A stretch of DNA of 64,000 nucleotides from Rhynchopus euleeides (lineage: Eukaryota > Euglenozoa > Diplonemea > Diplonemida > Diplonemidae), in contig OY723303.1 in assembly GCA_963210315.1 (NCBI GenBank), positions 1,364,001-1,428,000 on the forward strand, read 5' to 3'. A model generated the notes under the pieces. That model was given only the letters and a program-made list of their open reading frames with translations, was not told the origin of the DNA and searched no databases. Both the position numbers and the translations under genes were made by a program. Positions within the stretch are counted from its first letter, which is position 1; every line of letters starts with the position of its first letter. Shown here piece after piece: positions 53,968 through 64,000 of this stretch.

Positions 53968-55231
53968 CACTGCGACCATTCCCGGGCCTCGGAAATCAGA
54001 TTTTGGCCCCTCAAATGCGGTGCCAGTCCGGACAAAAAACCGAAAAAATCCCCAGCGCTTTGCCGCTCGTGTGAGTACCGCCCTGACTGGGAGAAAGGGT
54101 AGGGCTGGTTGGGTTGGCGGAGTTGGGCGGATGGGCGAAACGGAAAAATCGACGAGGTCGCAGCGTCAGGGCGTTCTGGGCTGGCTGGTGGTGGTTGGGA
54201 CAAGACCGACGAGATTAGAAGCGGCACTGGTAGACGGGTTTTGAGGCCCCCCGCCCCCAGGTTCCCCCTGCCCACCTGGACGGACCCAAGTGCCTCACAC
54301 CGGATCTCTCCCCACCCGGTGGTCCACCTGACGGATACGCGAAAGAAAAGAAAAAATCGTGAAAAATGGCCCATTTTCCCCAGCCAAAAATGGGCCAAAA
54401 ATGCCCCCGGACACCCCCAGAGACATGTCCTAATCCGGGGTGCCAGTAGGGGGGACCTTTCGAATTTTTTTTCGAGGAGAGGTCAATTGAACGTTTTTGG
54501 ACATCTGAGGCCACTGCGACCATTCCCAGGCCTCGGAAATGAGATTTTTGGCACTCAAATGGGGTACCGGTCCCCACGAAATTCCGAAAAATTCATGAAA
54601 ATTGAAAGGTCCCACGCACCAAATTCTGCCCAAAAATCGTCAAAAATGGACATGTCATATGCAGCAATGGGGCACCAATCACTCCCCAAATTTTGCTCAA
54701 TGATTCCACGGCAAGCCATGATCAATTGGTTTGTTTGAGCATGTTCCTGGCCCTTGTTTGGAAAGTAGATGACCCCTGGCTGGAGAGGACGGTTGTGCTC
54801 GACCGGACGGAGAGAGAACCTTCTCCATAACCACCTCCACTCCACAATGCCACAAGTGTCAGGAAGGCCGGGTGTTACAGGCCTCAACCAGGGTTCCAAG
54901 GCTCTCCACTTCCTGGCTGCGTCAGGGATCACCGGGTACAGCGAGCAGGATTCCCTGTCCTGACACCCCAGCATGTGCCACCGGAAGAACCCGAAACAGC
55001 AGCCCCCCCTCATGGGGGTTGCAAGAGGCACGGAAATCGTTCAAATCGGACCAAGTCCGAAAATTCGGCACTTTCTTGGGTACAAATTGCGGTCCGAAAT
55101 TTTCCGATTTTTTGAAAAAAGGCTAATTCTGTAAGGGGGACCTTTTCGAATTTTTTTTTTCGGGCACTTTTTCCACAAGGAAATGTCCGCCCTGTCCGCT
55201 ACTGTCCACTACCGATTTCAAGGATCCTCCT
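53968..55231. repeat. Large inverted repeat II, right arm with about 305-bp unmatched insert
   Basis: Pairs with 49098-50062. About 54050-54357 has no counterpart in the left arm and replaces nothing, so it is an insertion in this arm or a deletion in the other; no TIRs were seen on it. Confidence 0.9.
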
Positions 55232-55399
55232 TAATTTAAAACATTTAAAACGTTTAAAACGTAAAGTTTTAAATGGGGGCTAACAACAATGCCCCCCCCC
55301 CCCCCTCCAACCCCCACTGCGTTCTTCCTGCCTGCATCTGACCTGATTTCCTAAAGGGCGTGGTGGTGGCGGTGGCGGTGGTAAGCTGGTGGGGCTCAG

Positions 55400-56872
55400 A
55401 TGCCCGGCGATTCAACCCCAGACAATGCCTTTGAGGCTGATTTCAAAATCGGGAAGGTGCTTGGGACGGGCCACTACAGCACGGTGTATGAGGTCTGCCG
55501 GCGCGCGGACGGGGCTGTGTTCGCAGCGAAGGTTATCGACAAGTCGAAACTGGATACGGAGGGCCTGGGCGATGCGCTGCGGGAGGTGAGCATCCTGCAG
55601 GAGATTGGATCGCACAGGCGGATATCACAATATGAGCAGCACTTTGACCTCCAACACCAACTTGTCATCGTGCTCGAGCTTGCTGAGGGCGGTGCCCTCT
55701 TCACGGAGATCGTGAACAGACGCCACTACGCAGAAGCCGATGCACAGATGGCGACCTACAACCTCCTCCAGGCGATACAGCACTTTCATGCAAAATCCAT
55801 TGTGCACAGAGACCTGAAACCCGAGAATATCCTTCTCGCTTCCCCAGTTGAAGATGATGGGACGGATCCAGTGGACCACCCCGACTCCTCCACGCAGGAC
55901 GTCACGGATATCAAGCTGACAGACTTCGGGTTTGCGGAGAAGATTACACCAGCAGGGCTGACGAAGTGCCTCGGGACACCCCTCTACATAGCACCGGAGG
56001 TTCTCAACGCCGGCCTCTTCAAGACCGGGGAGCCTTACGCTCTGACAGCCGACATGTGGAGTCTGGGTGTCATTGTTTACATCCTCCTCTGCGGGTACCC
56101 CCCGTTCCGAGGGAGGTCGACAAACGAGCAGTTCAAAGCGATTGTGAAAGGCGCCTTCAGCTTCCCCCCAGCGAGAGTGTGGGGCATGATCTCCGACGAG
56201 GCGAAGGACTTTGTGGCAAACCTGTTGGTGCTGGATTCGGAGGACAGGATGACGGCAGGGCAGGCGCTGAAGCACCCCTGGATGCAGGGTGTTCTGGAGA
56301 GGCTTGGCGGCGATGTCACGGAGGTTCCAGCGGGGATGCAGGCACATCTGAAAGAGACTGTGTCGAACCTAATCGAGTTTAACGCATCGCAGCAGTGGAG
56401 AAAGGGTGTGTTCAGCGTGGAGGCTATCACGCGGTTACGATATGCTGCGGCCTGTAGGAATTTGAACATCCGCCCGAATTCCGAGATCCAGAAGATTTTT
56501 GACGACTCGACATCTGAAGATATGCGGGTGCTGGATTTGACCCGAAACTACCTCGGTCCAAAAGGGCTTCTCGCCGTCCTACCTATCCTTTCGGACCAGC
56601 CGTCGGTCCAAACGGTGATCCTGCGCGGTAACGGGGTGACCAACGCTGTGATTGAGGTGCTCTGCCAGGTTCTGCGTGATCACAAAGGGGTGCAGATCAT
56701 CGACCTGTCGCACAACCCCATCAGCCACATCGCAGGGAGGCAGTTGCTGACCCTGCTGCAGACGAACACGAATATCACACAGCTGGACCTTGCAGGGACC
56801 GCTCTGCTGGATACAACGGTGATGAAGATTGCCGCGAGGCTCGGTCGGAACCAGCAGTTGTGTCGTGCGTGA
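55400..56872 (+). CDS. CAMK-like protein kinase with C-terminal leucine-rich repeats
   Basis: 490 residues, intronless, from ATGCCCGGC. Kinase domain at ~15-300: glycine loop GTGHYSTVY (22-30), Lys44 in AAKVID, HRDLKPEN with catalytic Asp138, DFG Asp175, APE in YIAPEVL, and DMWSLGVIVYILLCGYPPF, all typical of an active Ser/Thr kinase of the calmodulin-dependent group. An insert with DDGTDPVDHPDSS lies between HRDLKPEN and DFG. After a linker (~310-375) come short leucine-rich repeats (VLDLTRNYLGPKG, TVILRGNGVTN, IIDLSHNPIS, QLDLAGTALLD), which usually bind proteins. A kinase followed by LRRs is also known in trypanosomatid kinomes. No EF-hands, so not a CDPK. Confidence 0.93.
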   Translation: MPGDSTPDNAFEADFKIGKVLGTGHYSTVYEVCRRADGAVFAAKVIDKSKLDTEGLGDALREVSILQEIGSHRRISQYEQHFDLQHQLVIVLELAEGGALFTEIVNRRHYAEADAQMATYNLLQAIQHFHAKSIVHRDLKPENILLASPVEDDGTDPVDHPDSSTQDVTDIKLTDFGFAEKITPAGLTKCLGTPLYIAPEVLNAGLFKTGEPYALTADMWSLGVIVYILLCGYPPFRGRSTNEQFKAIVKGAFSFPPARVWGMISDEAKDFVANLLVLDSEDRMTAGQALKHPWMQGVLERLGGDVTEVPAGMQAHLKETVSNLIEFNASQQWRKGVFSVEAITRLRYAAACRNLNIRPNSEIQKIFDDSTSEDMRVLDLTRNYLGPKGLLAVLPILSDQPSVQTVILRGNGVTNAVIEVLCQVLRDHKGVQIIDLSHNPISHIAGRQLLTLLQTNTNITQLDLAGTALLDTTVMKIAARLGRNQQLCRA

Positions 56873-57783
56873 TGTCATACCCCCCCACACACAACCCAAC
56901 TCGGAACCTGCCAGCAGCGGCGAAGGGGCCGCTCCAAATTGACGTGCGATCGATCCCCCCGTTTCGGATGTGCCATAAGAGGTTCGAAACGGGACGACAT
57001 TAGAGAGAATGTTCCGTTCTCACGCATGCTGCGCCGTGTTGGTCGGGAGCGGTGGTTTCTCAAAATTGAAAGAAAAAAATTCACCAGGAACGGAGGAACG
57101 GAGGAAGGGCAGGAGCAAAAGGGGCTGTCTCCCCCCCCTCCCCCCACCCCCCTCCCCCCGTGCCGCTCCTCCCTCTGCGCTCTGGCTGGCAGTTGTGTTG
57201 GGGCTCGGCTTCCCCGCTCATAAACCCCCCACCCCCCCGCCCCTCAGCCCCACCCCCATTAGTACAGGCCAAGCACAGCGCCAGATCTCTTGCATGTCGT
57301 CAAGGTCTGGCCACCGTGTGCCGCAGTATTCTCTCGACTTCGTGATCTCTTCCCACACCCCTCCCGAGCCGCCCCTCCGCCCACTCGTGCTCGCTAGCTA
57401 GGGGGCTCCACCTGCACACGTGGATGTGTGCGCGAAGGATGCTCTGAAGAAGACCTTGCCCAGAGCGGGTGTCGTCGCCTCCAGTCGACCCACCCCACCC
57501 ACCCACACGTCCCCACGGAATCTGGCAATAAGTATGAATAGCGACCTGTATATTACGGCAGCAGCAAGCTGAAATGCGGGCCACTCTGATCTGGATCACT
57601 TCCCACCAACCTGCAGGAGTTTCAAGGGCGTCACTTCTTCGACAAGGGTGCCGTGCCTGTGGTGTGCTGTTTGCCTCAGGGCGCGCAAGCAGGAGGGTCG
57701 GGGGAGGGGGTGGGCCGAGCGGCTGAGCGCCAACGGGTTCATCCACAGCAGCAGGTCTGCTTCCGTCTCGACACGTGTCAGCA
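56873..57783. other. Intergenic low-complexity region
   Basis: C- and G-rich runs, especially 57130-57250. No gene recognised. Confidence 0.55.
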
Positions 57784-59712
57784 ATGCGATGGTTCGAGAG
57801 CATCGTGTCGATGGGTGGGCAGCTGGAGGGCAGGGAGCGCAGTGACAGGCGTCTCTTCTTCATCGTCGCGTGTGGTGGACTCCCCATATCTGTGGTAGTT
57901 ATTCTGGGCACGATCTCTGGAGATGATTGGGCCCCGCTGCTGCTGATGATTCACGGGGTGTTGTCGATATCAATGTTGACCATTATCGCGCAATGCCTCT
58001 GCCGCATCTACATCACGAAGCGCATGATGAAGGTGTACATTGCGATCTGGACGGCTGTCATCGCCTTGGCACAGCTGAACGCTCACGCCGACTCCTTACC
58101 TCCAAAGTGGTCTCTGTTCGTGCTGGTGCTGGACCTGTCACTCGTGATGCGCCTCGGCAGGTCCTTCGCCACATACCTAATGGGTGCTGCCATCCTGTGG
58201 GTTACGCTACTTAACCTGGATTTGGAGTTCCGCTTCGGGCTGCTGGACATGCCTGGTACCTCGTCTACGTCGCAGCGGGTCAGCGAAATACGTCGTCGCT
58301 GCGACAGCTGCACAGACCCACCCTGTGCGTTGGGTTTTCAGTGGACGATGATTGACACCAGCGTTGTCTGTCTGGTACTTGTGATCGACTTCATTGCGAC
58401 ACGCGGGTTTGCGGAGGAGGCGGAGAAGGAGCATGCGGCGATGGCACACACGATCGAGACTGTGGAGACGGCGGCACAGCTTCTTGCAGGGTACGACGTG
58501 GACACGGTGTCGGAGCTGCTCGACGCGGCGGAGGGGCGCCTTGCACCTGCCATGCACGCTGCGCTGCGGGGTCTCGAGCACAACCTGCGGTCGTACCGCC
58601 CATACCTGCCTGCAGCGCTGTTCGAGCGTGTGGCGGGCGAGGCCGGTGACGGGGAGTCACGCCCATCCATGCCCGTTGCCGCACCCGGAACAGAGAGCGC
58701 AGAGGCCACAGTCGTGTTCACAGACATCCGTGCGTCCACATCTGTGTGGGAGGCGGCACCCGAGGCGATGCAGAAGGCGATCCGGATACACAACGCGGTG
58801 ATGCGGAAGGCCGTGTCCATGTTCGGCGGGTACGAGGTGAAGACAATCGGGGACGCCTTCATGGTTGCGTTCGAGGGGCCGTGTGCGGGTGTGGACTTCG
58901 GGCTGGCGGTGCAGGAGGCACTGCTTGCTGCGGAGTGGCCTGCCGCACTGCTGGAGGTCCCGATCTGCAGGCGCACGGGGAAGTGGGGCGGGCTGACGGT
59001 GCGTGTCGGTGTGAACCACGGCCCTGTGATGGCAGAGCTGAACGCGCTGACGGGGCGTGTCGACTACTTCGGGCACACGGTGAACGTCGCATCGCGTCTG
59101 GAGAGCACGTGTGCTCCTGGTGCGGTGGCTGTGCCCAGTGCGGTGTGGTCGCAGGTCTGTGGTGCGTGTGCGCCTGCTGTGGCGGGTCCTGAGGTGGCCA
59201 CAGATCTGAAGGGCGTGAACGAGATGGTGTCTGTGCGGCACGTGTGGCCTGCAGGTTTGGCAGACAGGCTGTACAACGAACTGAGGCACGCCCCACGTGT
59301 GAGTGTTGATGATGGGTCGGACAACGGGCACAGTGGTTCGGTGACCTCACTGATGACCCAAACTCCCAGACACTTCCGTGAGTTGTCAGAGAAGCGTGCC
59401 ACAGTTGGTGTGGTGTCCTTTGCCGCTGTGGAGGACAGCGCCAGTGCAAACACGATCAGCGACTGCCTGGAGGCGGTTGTGCCGCTGCTGCAGAAGAGCC
59501 GCGGGACGCTCGTGTCGCTGCTTGGGGAGCACGTGTTCACGGGGTGGAACCTGTCGCAGGCTGTGCCTGTGCACGCGGAGAACGCTGTGCACTTCGTGCG
59601 GCGTGCGCTGCGTGTGCCGCTGGCAGAGCACATGACAGCAGGGCTTGCCACTGGGACGGTGTACCACGGAGACGTCGGGACACGCAGCCAGCGCTTCATG
59701 ACGCCTCAATGA
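57784..59712 (+). pseudogene. Class III adenylate/guanylate cyclase, 3' end disrupted
   Basis: 642 codons from ATG 57784 (MRWFESIVSMGG). About six hydrophobic spans (57860-58440) precede a helical linker and a catalytic domain at ~308-490: VVFTDIRAST with metal-binding Asp317, KTIGDAFMVAF, VRVGVNHGPV and FGHTVNVASRLE. A second cyclase-like domain begins at ~545 (VGVVSF, LLGEHVFTGWN, AGLATGTVYHGDVG) but stops at TGA 59710 within RFMTPQ, before the domain is complete. The stop arises from a 133-bp tandem duplication that shifts the frame, and a LINE follows. The first domain looks active, so a shortened enzyme making a cyclic nucleotide is possible; the intact length was probably greater. Confidence 0.82.
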
Positions 59713-59844
59713 GAACGCTGTGCACTTCGTGCGGCGTGCGCTGCGTGTGCCGCTGGCAGAGCACATGACAGCAGGGCTTGCCACTGGGACGGTGTACCAC
59801 GGAGACGTCGGGACACGCAGCCAGCGCTTCATGACCCCTCAATG
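59581..59844 (+). repeat. 133-bp tandem duplication at the cyclase 3' end
   Basis: AACGCTGTGCACTTCGTGCG begins at 59581 and at 59714; the units differ by about one base (ACGCCTCAATG versus ACCCCTCAATG). The LINE begins directly after the second unit. Confidence 0.95.
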
Positions 59845-59894
59845 TCCACCAGGGGGATACACAACAAAACACACAAACTTACACACCACACACA

Positions 59895-61199
59895 ATGTCG
59901 GCCGACCTCCCCGCGGTTCCCCTGGGTGTCGGCTCTGCCGACAGCCAACCGGCCGGCCCACCACCGTTTGTGGTAAACCTCCCGGAATGCCGGGAGTATC
60001 GCATCCGGCTTGAGGGTGCGCGCACCGCCAGGGCCTACACCACCATCATCGAACAGCTGGGGTGGCAGACGGCGACGGTTGCGAGTGTGGACCGCGGAAC
60101 CGCCCGCATTCTTGCGGAGAGGAAGCCGCCCCACACCCTCCTCAGGGCAGGGGATGCCACCGCCACCATCGTCGATGTGGCAGAGGAGAGGGCAGAGAAG
60201 GAGAGGCAGGTCGCCGAGGAGCGGGCGGCAAGGGAGAAGGAACGTGAAAAGCAAGAATTGGAAAGAGCGAAGCAGCGGGTCGCCACCCTCACCGCCCTGC
60301 AGCTCCCCCCGAAGCTCCGCGACCCCCGCGAGCAGCCCACCACCCGCGCCACATACTCCAAAACGGAGATGGTGCAGAGGCATGGGGGGAAGCGCAGGGG
60401 CGATGCGGTGTGGGAGCAGGCGAAGCTCGCGTGGCAGAAGTCCCGCACACGCCAGCTGAAAGAGGCGACCACCCACCTCGCACGGCTGCAACCTCCCACC
60501 CCCGCGAACACCAACACCATGGATCTCGACCCACAGCCGCAAACCTGCGGGGATATCGCGGCACTACACAGCGCTTTGACAGCCAGCAGGGAGGAGGTGG
60601 CAGCGCTGCGGGAGTGGAGAGAGGAGGTGCGGGTCTGGCAAACCCAGCAGGACGCGAAGCAGCACAAGCTAGAGGCCGAGGCTGCCGCGCTGCGTAAGCA
60701 GGTAGCAGAGCTGCACAAGAGGGATGACGAGGTGCGTGCCTCTCAGGCCCAAGAGATCGCCAGGGGACTCCACCGTGAAGCGGAGGAGGCAGCCAAGCAG
60801 AAGTACCTGGACGATTGGCGCAAAAAGGTGGAGGAATGGCTGGAGGACGCAGAGCAGCGGAGAAAGAGGAGGAGAAAGCCTGCCAAGCGGCTCACGAGCG
60901 GCTCGCCGCCCTCGGGAGCCCCGGCAAAGGATGACTCCTCCTCCTGCTCTGCTGTCGATGAAGACGACGACGCCCCGTCGCCACGCGAAGCAGGGGTCTA
61001 CGCGGGCTCCCCAAGGGTGGGGAACCCCCCCCCGCCCCCAGCTGTCGACGTGGCGTCGAGACACATCGCCTCCTTGGGACGACGGACCCAACTGGATTCC
61101 CTCGCTACATCCGCACAGACCAGCCCCTACGGTGGAAAGTCCCCAAAGGGCCGAGGGAGGGGAAAGGATGCAACGCGGGCAAAAGGGGTGGAGATATAA
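59895..61199 (+). CDS. LINE ORF1, coiled-coil nucleic-acid-binding-like protein
   Basis: 434 residues from ATGTCGGCC. An N-terminal unassigned domain (~20-95) is followed by long Glu/Lys/Arg/Ala coiled coils (~95-140 and ~225-330), a KRRRKPAKR basic patch and a Ser/Pro/Gly-rich tail ending KGRGRGKDATRAKG. No zinc knuckle or RRM is evident. Such ORF1 proteins coat the element RNA. It ends at TAA 61197-61199, overlapping the open frame of ORF2, which lies one base back. Confidence 0.85.
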   Translation: MSADLPAVPLGVGSADSQPAGPPPFVVNLPECREYRIRLEGARTARAYTTIIEQLGWQTATVASVDRGTARILAERKPPHTLLRAGDATATIVDVAEERAEKERQVAEERAAREKEREKQELERAKQRVATLTALQLPPKLRDPREQPTTRATYSKTEMVQRHGGKRRGDAVWEQAKLAWQKSRTRQLKEATTHLARLQPPTPANTNTMDLDPQPQTCGDIAALHSALTASREEVAALREWREEVRVWQTQQDAKQHKLEAEAAALRKQVAELHKRDDEVRASQAQEIARGLHREAEEAAKQKYLDDWRKKVEEWLEDAEQRRKRRRKPAKRLTSGSPPSGAPAKDDSSSCSAVDEDDDAPSPREAGVYAGSPRVGNPPPPPAVDVASRHIASLGRRTQLDSLATSAQTSPYGGKSPKGRGRGKDATRAKGVEI

Positions 61200-61201
61200 A
61201 G

Positions 61202-64000
61202 GGGACGGGACACCGCACCCCCACCCCCACTTACACACCCCCCCACCCCCAACACTTGCTCCACCACACATCCACCCGACAACGCCTTCTTTTGTGTGCC
61301 GGAGATGTGGAGCGAAACCCCGGGCCCCCAACCACGCTGCGTGTCCTCTCCTGGAATGCCAACGGCTTGGAGGGGGCGCGCAGGGCAGAGTTCGAACACC
61401 ACGTATCTAAAAATCACTACGACGTACTCCTTATACAAGAGCTAAAAAGGGCCCAGACCGCCACCCTCAAGATAGAGGGCTACGCAACGCACCTGCGGCG
61501 AAGGACTCGCAAGCGAAGTACGGGTGATCTGGAGAGCGGAGGAGGAGTTGCGACCTTCACACGAAATTCCCTCCACGCTGAGACGGTCTACGTCACCCCC
61601 GACTCCTCCTGCACCGAGAGGCTCGACGTGAGGGTGACGGGGAAAGATGGGCGGGCGGTCACAATGGTGAATGTGTACCGCCCGGGTGGTATCGGAGGGT
61701 CCCCCGACGATAAACGCACCGACGACTTCGACCCGGAGGACCTCCCCACCGATGACCAAACCATCATCGCTGGGGACTTCAACGTCCACCACGCCACCTG
61801 GGATGCCGCAGCGACACAGGATCCGCAAGGTGTACTCCTACACCGGTGGATGCTCCTAAACGGTATGATCGCCTGGAATGACCCAGAGGTGCCGACACGC
61901 ATCGGACACGGCACGCGCTCCTCACCAGACATCGTGATATCCCATAGCTCCTGGGATGGGTGCACCTGGAAGACGCTTGACAGCCTGGGATCAGACCATC
62001 TCCCGATAGAGCTCTGCCTCCCCTTCGGTGGGGCCCCCAAGGAAATGTCCGAGGCGACGAAGCATGTGCGAGTAAGATGGTGCTGGTCACGCGCTGACTG
62101 GAAGGGCTATGCGGCAGAGATGGAGAGTAGGGCACCCCAGGCGGAGGCATGGAAAAACCCCTACGAGGCCTACCACTGTTTCAAGGGCCTCCTAAACAAC
62201 GTCGCCCTAAAGCATATCCCCCAGCAGCGCCGCCGCCCAAATCGGAAACGGTGGTTCAACGCTCGGGTGAAACGGGCCATCGCTGCACGAAACGAGGAGA
62301 CCCGACGACAACAAGCTGAGCCTCCGACTGCGAAAGACGCTCAGAAAGACGCTCTACACCTGCAGAGACTACGTCAGGAGGCGACCGTAGAGGTGGCGGC
62401 GGCCAAAAGGGTGCAGTGGGAGAAACGCTGCGAGGCAGCAGGCGTCAACCCCTCGGCTGCGTACACCCTGATCCGCGAGCTGGATGGCCGCAGTATCAAA
62501 GATGCCAACTTCCCACTGGTGAGAGACGGGAAGCCGGTGACCGCCCCAATGGAGAAAGCAGATATGCTGGCTGCGCACTTCGCCGGGGTGAGTGGAGGAG
62601 GTACCAAGCTCGACCCCAACGCCACACAATCTCTCCGCACAGCGCCGTCTGCCAGCGATAACCAGGCAGAGCTACACCCCAGCGAGCAGCCTTTCACAAT
62701 GGAGGAACTCAGGGTTGCGCTCGCGGCGCTGGGAAAGAGGAAGGCACCCGGACCCGATGAAATTCCGAACGAATTCCTCCTCAACCTCGGGCCACGGGCA
62801 CGGGCAGCCTTCCTCGGCATTCTAAACCTCTCGTGGTGCACGGGAGTCCTGCCCGACGCCTGGACGCGGGCTACCCTGGTGCCGATACACAAGCCCAAAC
62901 GTCCGGCCACAAAACCGGAGTCATACCGCCCCATCGCGCTGACCAGCACCAGCTGCAAGGTGCTGGAAAGGATGATAAAGGCGCGTCTGGTCCAGCTCAT
63001 GGAGGACGACACGCTGCCCTGCGCTCAGCACCACCCAGTGCAGGCAGGTTTCAGAAAGCTGCGCTCCACAGAAGACCAACTAGCGCATATCGTACAGCTC
63101 GTGCAGGAACCTCCGGATGAAACGGAGCAGACGGGGCCCTACTCCATCAGAATTATCCCGAAGCCCCAGCGGAAACCACGGGTATCGGTGGTCCTCTTCG
63201 TAGACATGCAGCAGGCTTTCGATCGCGTAAAACGGGATATCGTACTGCGCAGGATAGAGGAAATGGGCTTCCCGCGTCGATACCGCACCTGGCTCACAGC
63301 CTTCCTGACAAATCGACGGGCACGGGTATCTGTGGAGGGTGCGACCAGCGGGCTGTACGAGATGAAGGAGGGGGTACCGCAGGGCACGGTCCTATCCCCT
63401 CTTCTCTTCAACATCGTGATGGACGAAATGGCGGAGCTGCTGGCGGGCCTCGGGCACGACGTCCGACCGGCGATATATGCTGACGACATCGCGATTGTAG
63501 TATCTGGGAGCAACATCGAACAGGTGGCAGCGAAGGCGCAGCAGGCGCTGGAACTGCTCTGCGCAGAAGGACCGACACGTGGCCTGGAGATCTCGAGAGA
63601 AAAGACGGAGCACACGGTGTTCGGGAAACGGGGGGCCCTACGGGAGGTTGCGGAAGGCCCCCTGCTCGCCTACCCAGACGGCACACCTGTGAAACGCACC
63701 ACGACACCACGCTACTTAGGAGTCACGCTGGACCCTACGTGCAGCATGCAGTACCATCATGAGCGGGTTATAGACAAGCTGCTACAACGCCTGAATGTGG
63801 TGAAGATGCTCGCAGGCTCATCGTGGGGGTGTAATGCGCACACACTGCGCACAGCCTACCTCACGTATGCATTACCGGCGGTGAGCTATGCGCTCGGGGT
63901 GTACGGCCCCCTTCTCAGCAATACCATGCGGGCGGAGCTGGAGAGGCTGCACCACCAGGCAGCGCGCTTCATCACCGGTTGCCCTACCAGCACGCGCACT
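61202..64000 (+). CDS. LINE ORF2: 2A-like peptide, AP endonuclease, reverse transcriptase (partial)
   Basis: Open frame running off the right edge; its true start is not defined, because no ATG occurs in this frame between the end of ORF1 and the endonuclease. The 2A-like sequence RLLLCAGDVERNPGP is at 61283-61327. The endonuclease follows at once: LRVLSWNANG, LLIQE, IIAGDFNVHH and GSDHLPIELC. The RT has KRKAPGPDEIPNEF, VVLFVDMQQAFDRV, GVPQGTVLSPLLF and the active site IYADDIAI (about 63473-63496). Translation probably uses frameshifting or reinitiation after ORF1, with the 2A peptide freeing the enzyme. Residues seen are consistent with a functional protein. Confidence 0.92.

Larger units (their letters stand above)
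59845..64000 (+). mobile_element. Non-LTR retrotransposon (ingi/Jockey-like LINE), 3' end beyond window
   Basis: Short A/C-rich 5' leader, ORF1 (59895-61199) and a long APE-endonuclease/RT frame to the window edge. The left junction is the second unit of the cyclase duplication. The 2A-like peptide before the endonuclease and the RT wording (YRPIALTSTSCKVLERMI, AGFRKLRSTEDQ) point to the ingi/L1Tc or Jockey neighbourhood. No breaks were seen in either frame, so it looks recently active as far as it is visible. Confidence 0.93.

Noticed and set aside
1-64000. tRNA or 5S genes
   Set aside because: No cloverleaf with A- and B-box words was convincing by eye; a covariance-model scan would be needed to exclude them.

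Overview
This is eukaryotic nuclear DNA. Five spliceosomal introns in two genes all begin GTATG and end in AG. Coding regions are GC-rich and separated by long G/C homopolymer and microsatellite tracts, and mobile DNA is abundant. Three things suggest a free-living euglenozoan, possibly a diplonemid: an 18S rRNA fragment with euglenozoan-looking wording, a non-LTR retrotransposon with a 2A-like peptide as in trypanosome L1Tc/ingi elements, and every confident host gene lying on the + strand. That assignment is inference, not proof.

Layout. 0-2.6 kb: the tail of a possible gene, a 786-bp TIR element with a 9-bp target duplication, low-complexity DNA and an 18S rRNA fragment. 2.7-20.2 kb: host genes for a secreted, membrane-anchored WD40 protein, an amidoligase-like protein, a four-exon C-terminally anchored small protein, a three-exon Ser/Pro-rich single-pass membrane protein, and a polynucleotide kinase 3'-phosphatase carrying a WWE domain. 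20.2-27.3 kb: low-complexity DNA and a whole-looking DIRS-order (tyrosine recombinase) retrotransposon inserted in a (CCCA)n tract. 27.4-37 kb: an unrecognised gene and two tandem copies of a multi-membrane-span gene with ubiquitin-like domains; the first copy has lost 1000 bp.

37.2-55.3 kb is a dense transposon nest. It holds two unrelated-looking TIR elements that abut at a shared CTAG, a mariner-type MITE family with TA duplications, a second copy of the 786-bp-type element, a 592-bp element present twice with target duplications, two large inverted repeats, and 81-, 234- and 389-bp tandem arrays. No intact transposase was found.

55.4-64 kb returns to host genes: a protein kinase with C-terminal leucine-rich repeats, then a class III nucleotide cyclase cut short by a 133-bp tandem duplication and a LINE. 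The LINE runs off the window; its ORF1 and the endonuclease/reverse transcriptase ORF2 are open as far as seen.

The host genes do not form an obvious pathway. Individually they cover signalling (kinase, cyclase), surface or secretory membrane proteins, DNA single-strand break repair (PNKP) and probable peptide-like ligation (amidoligase).
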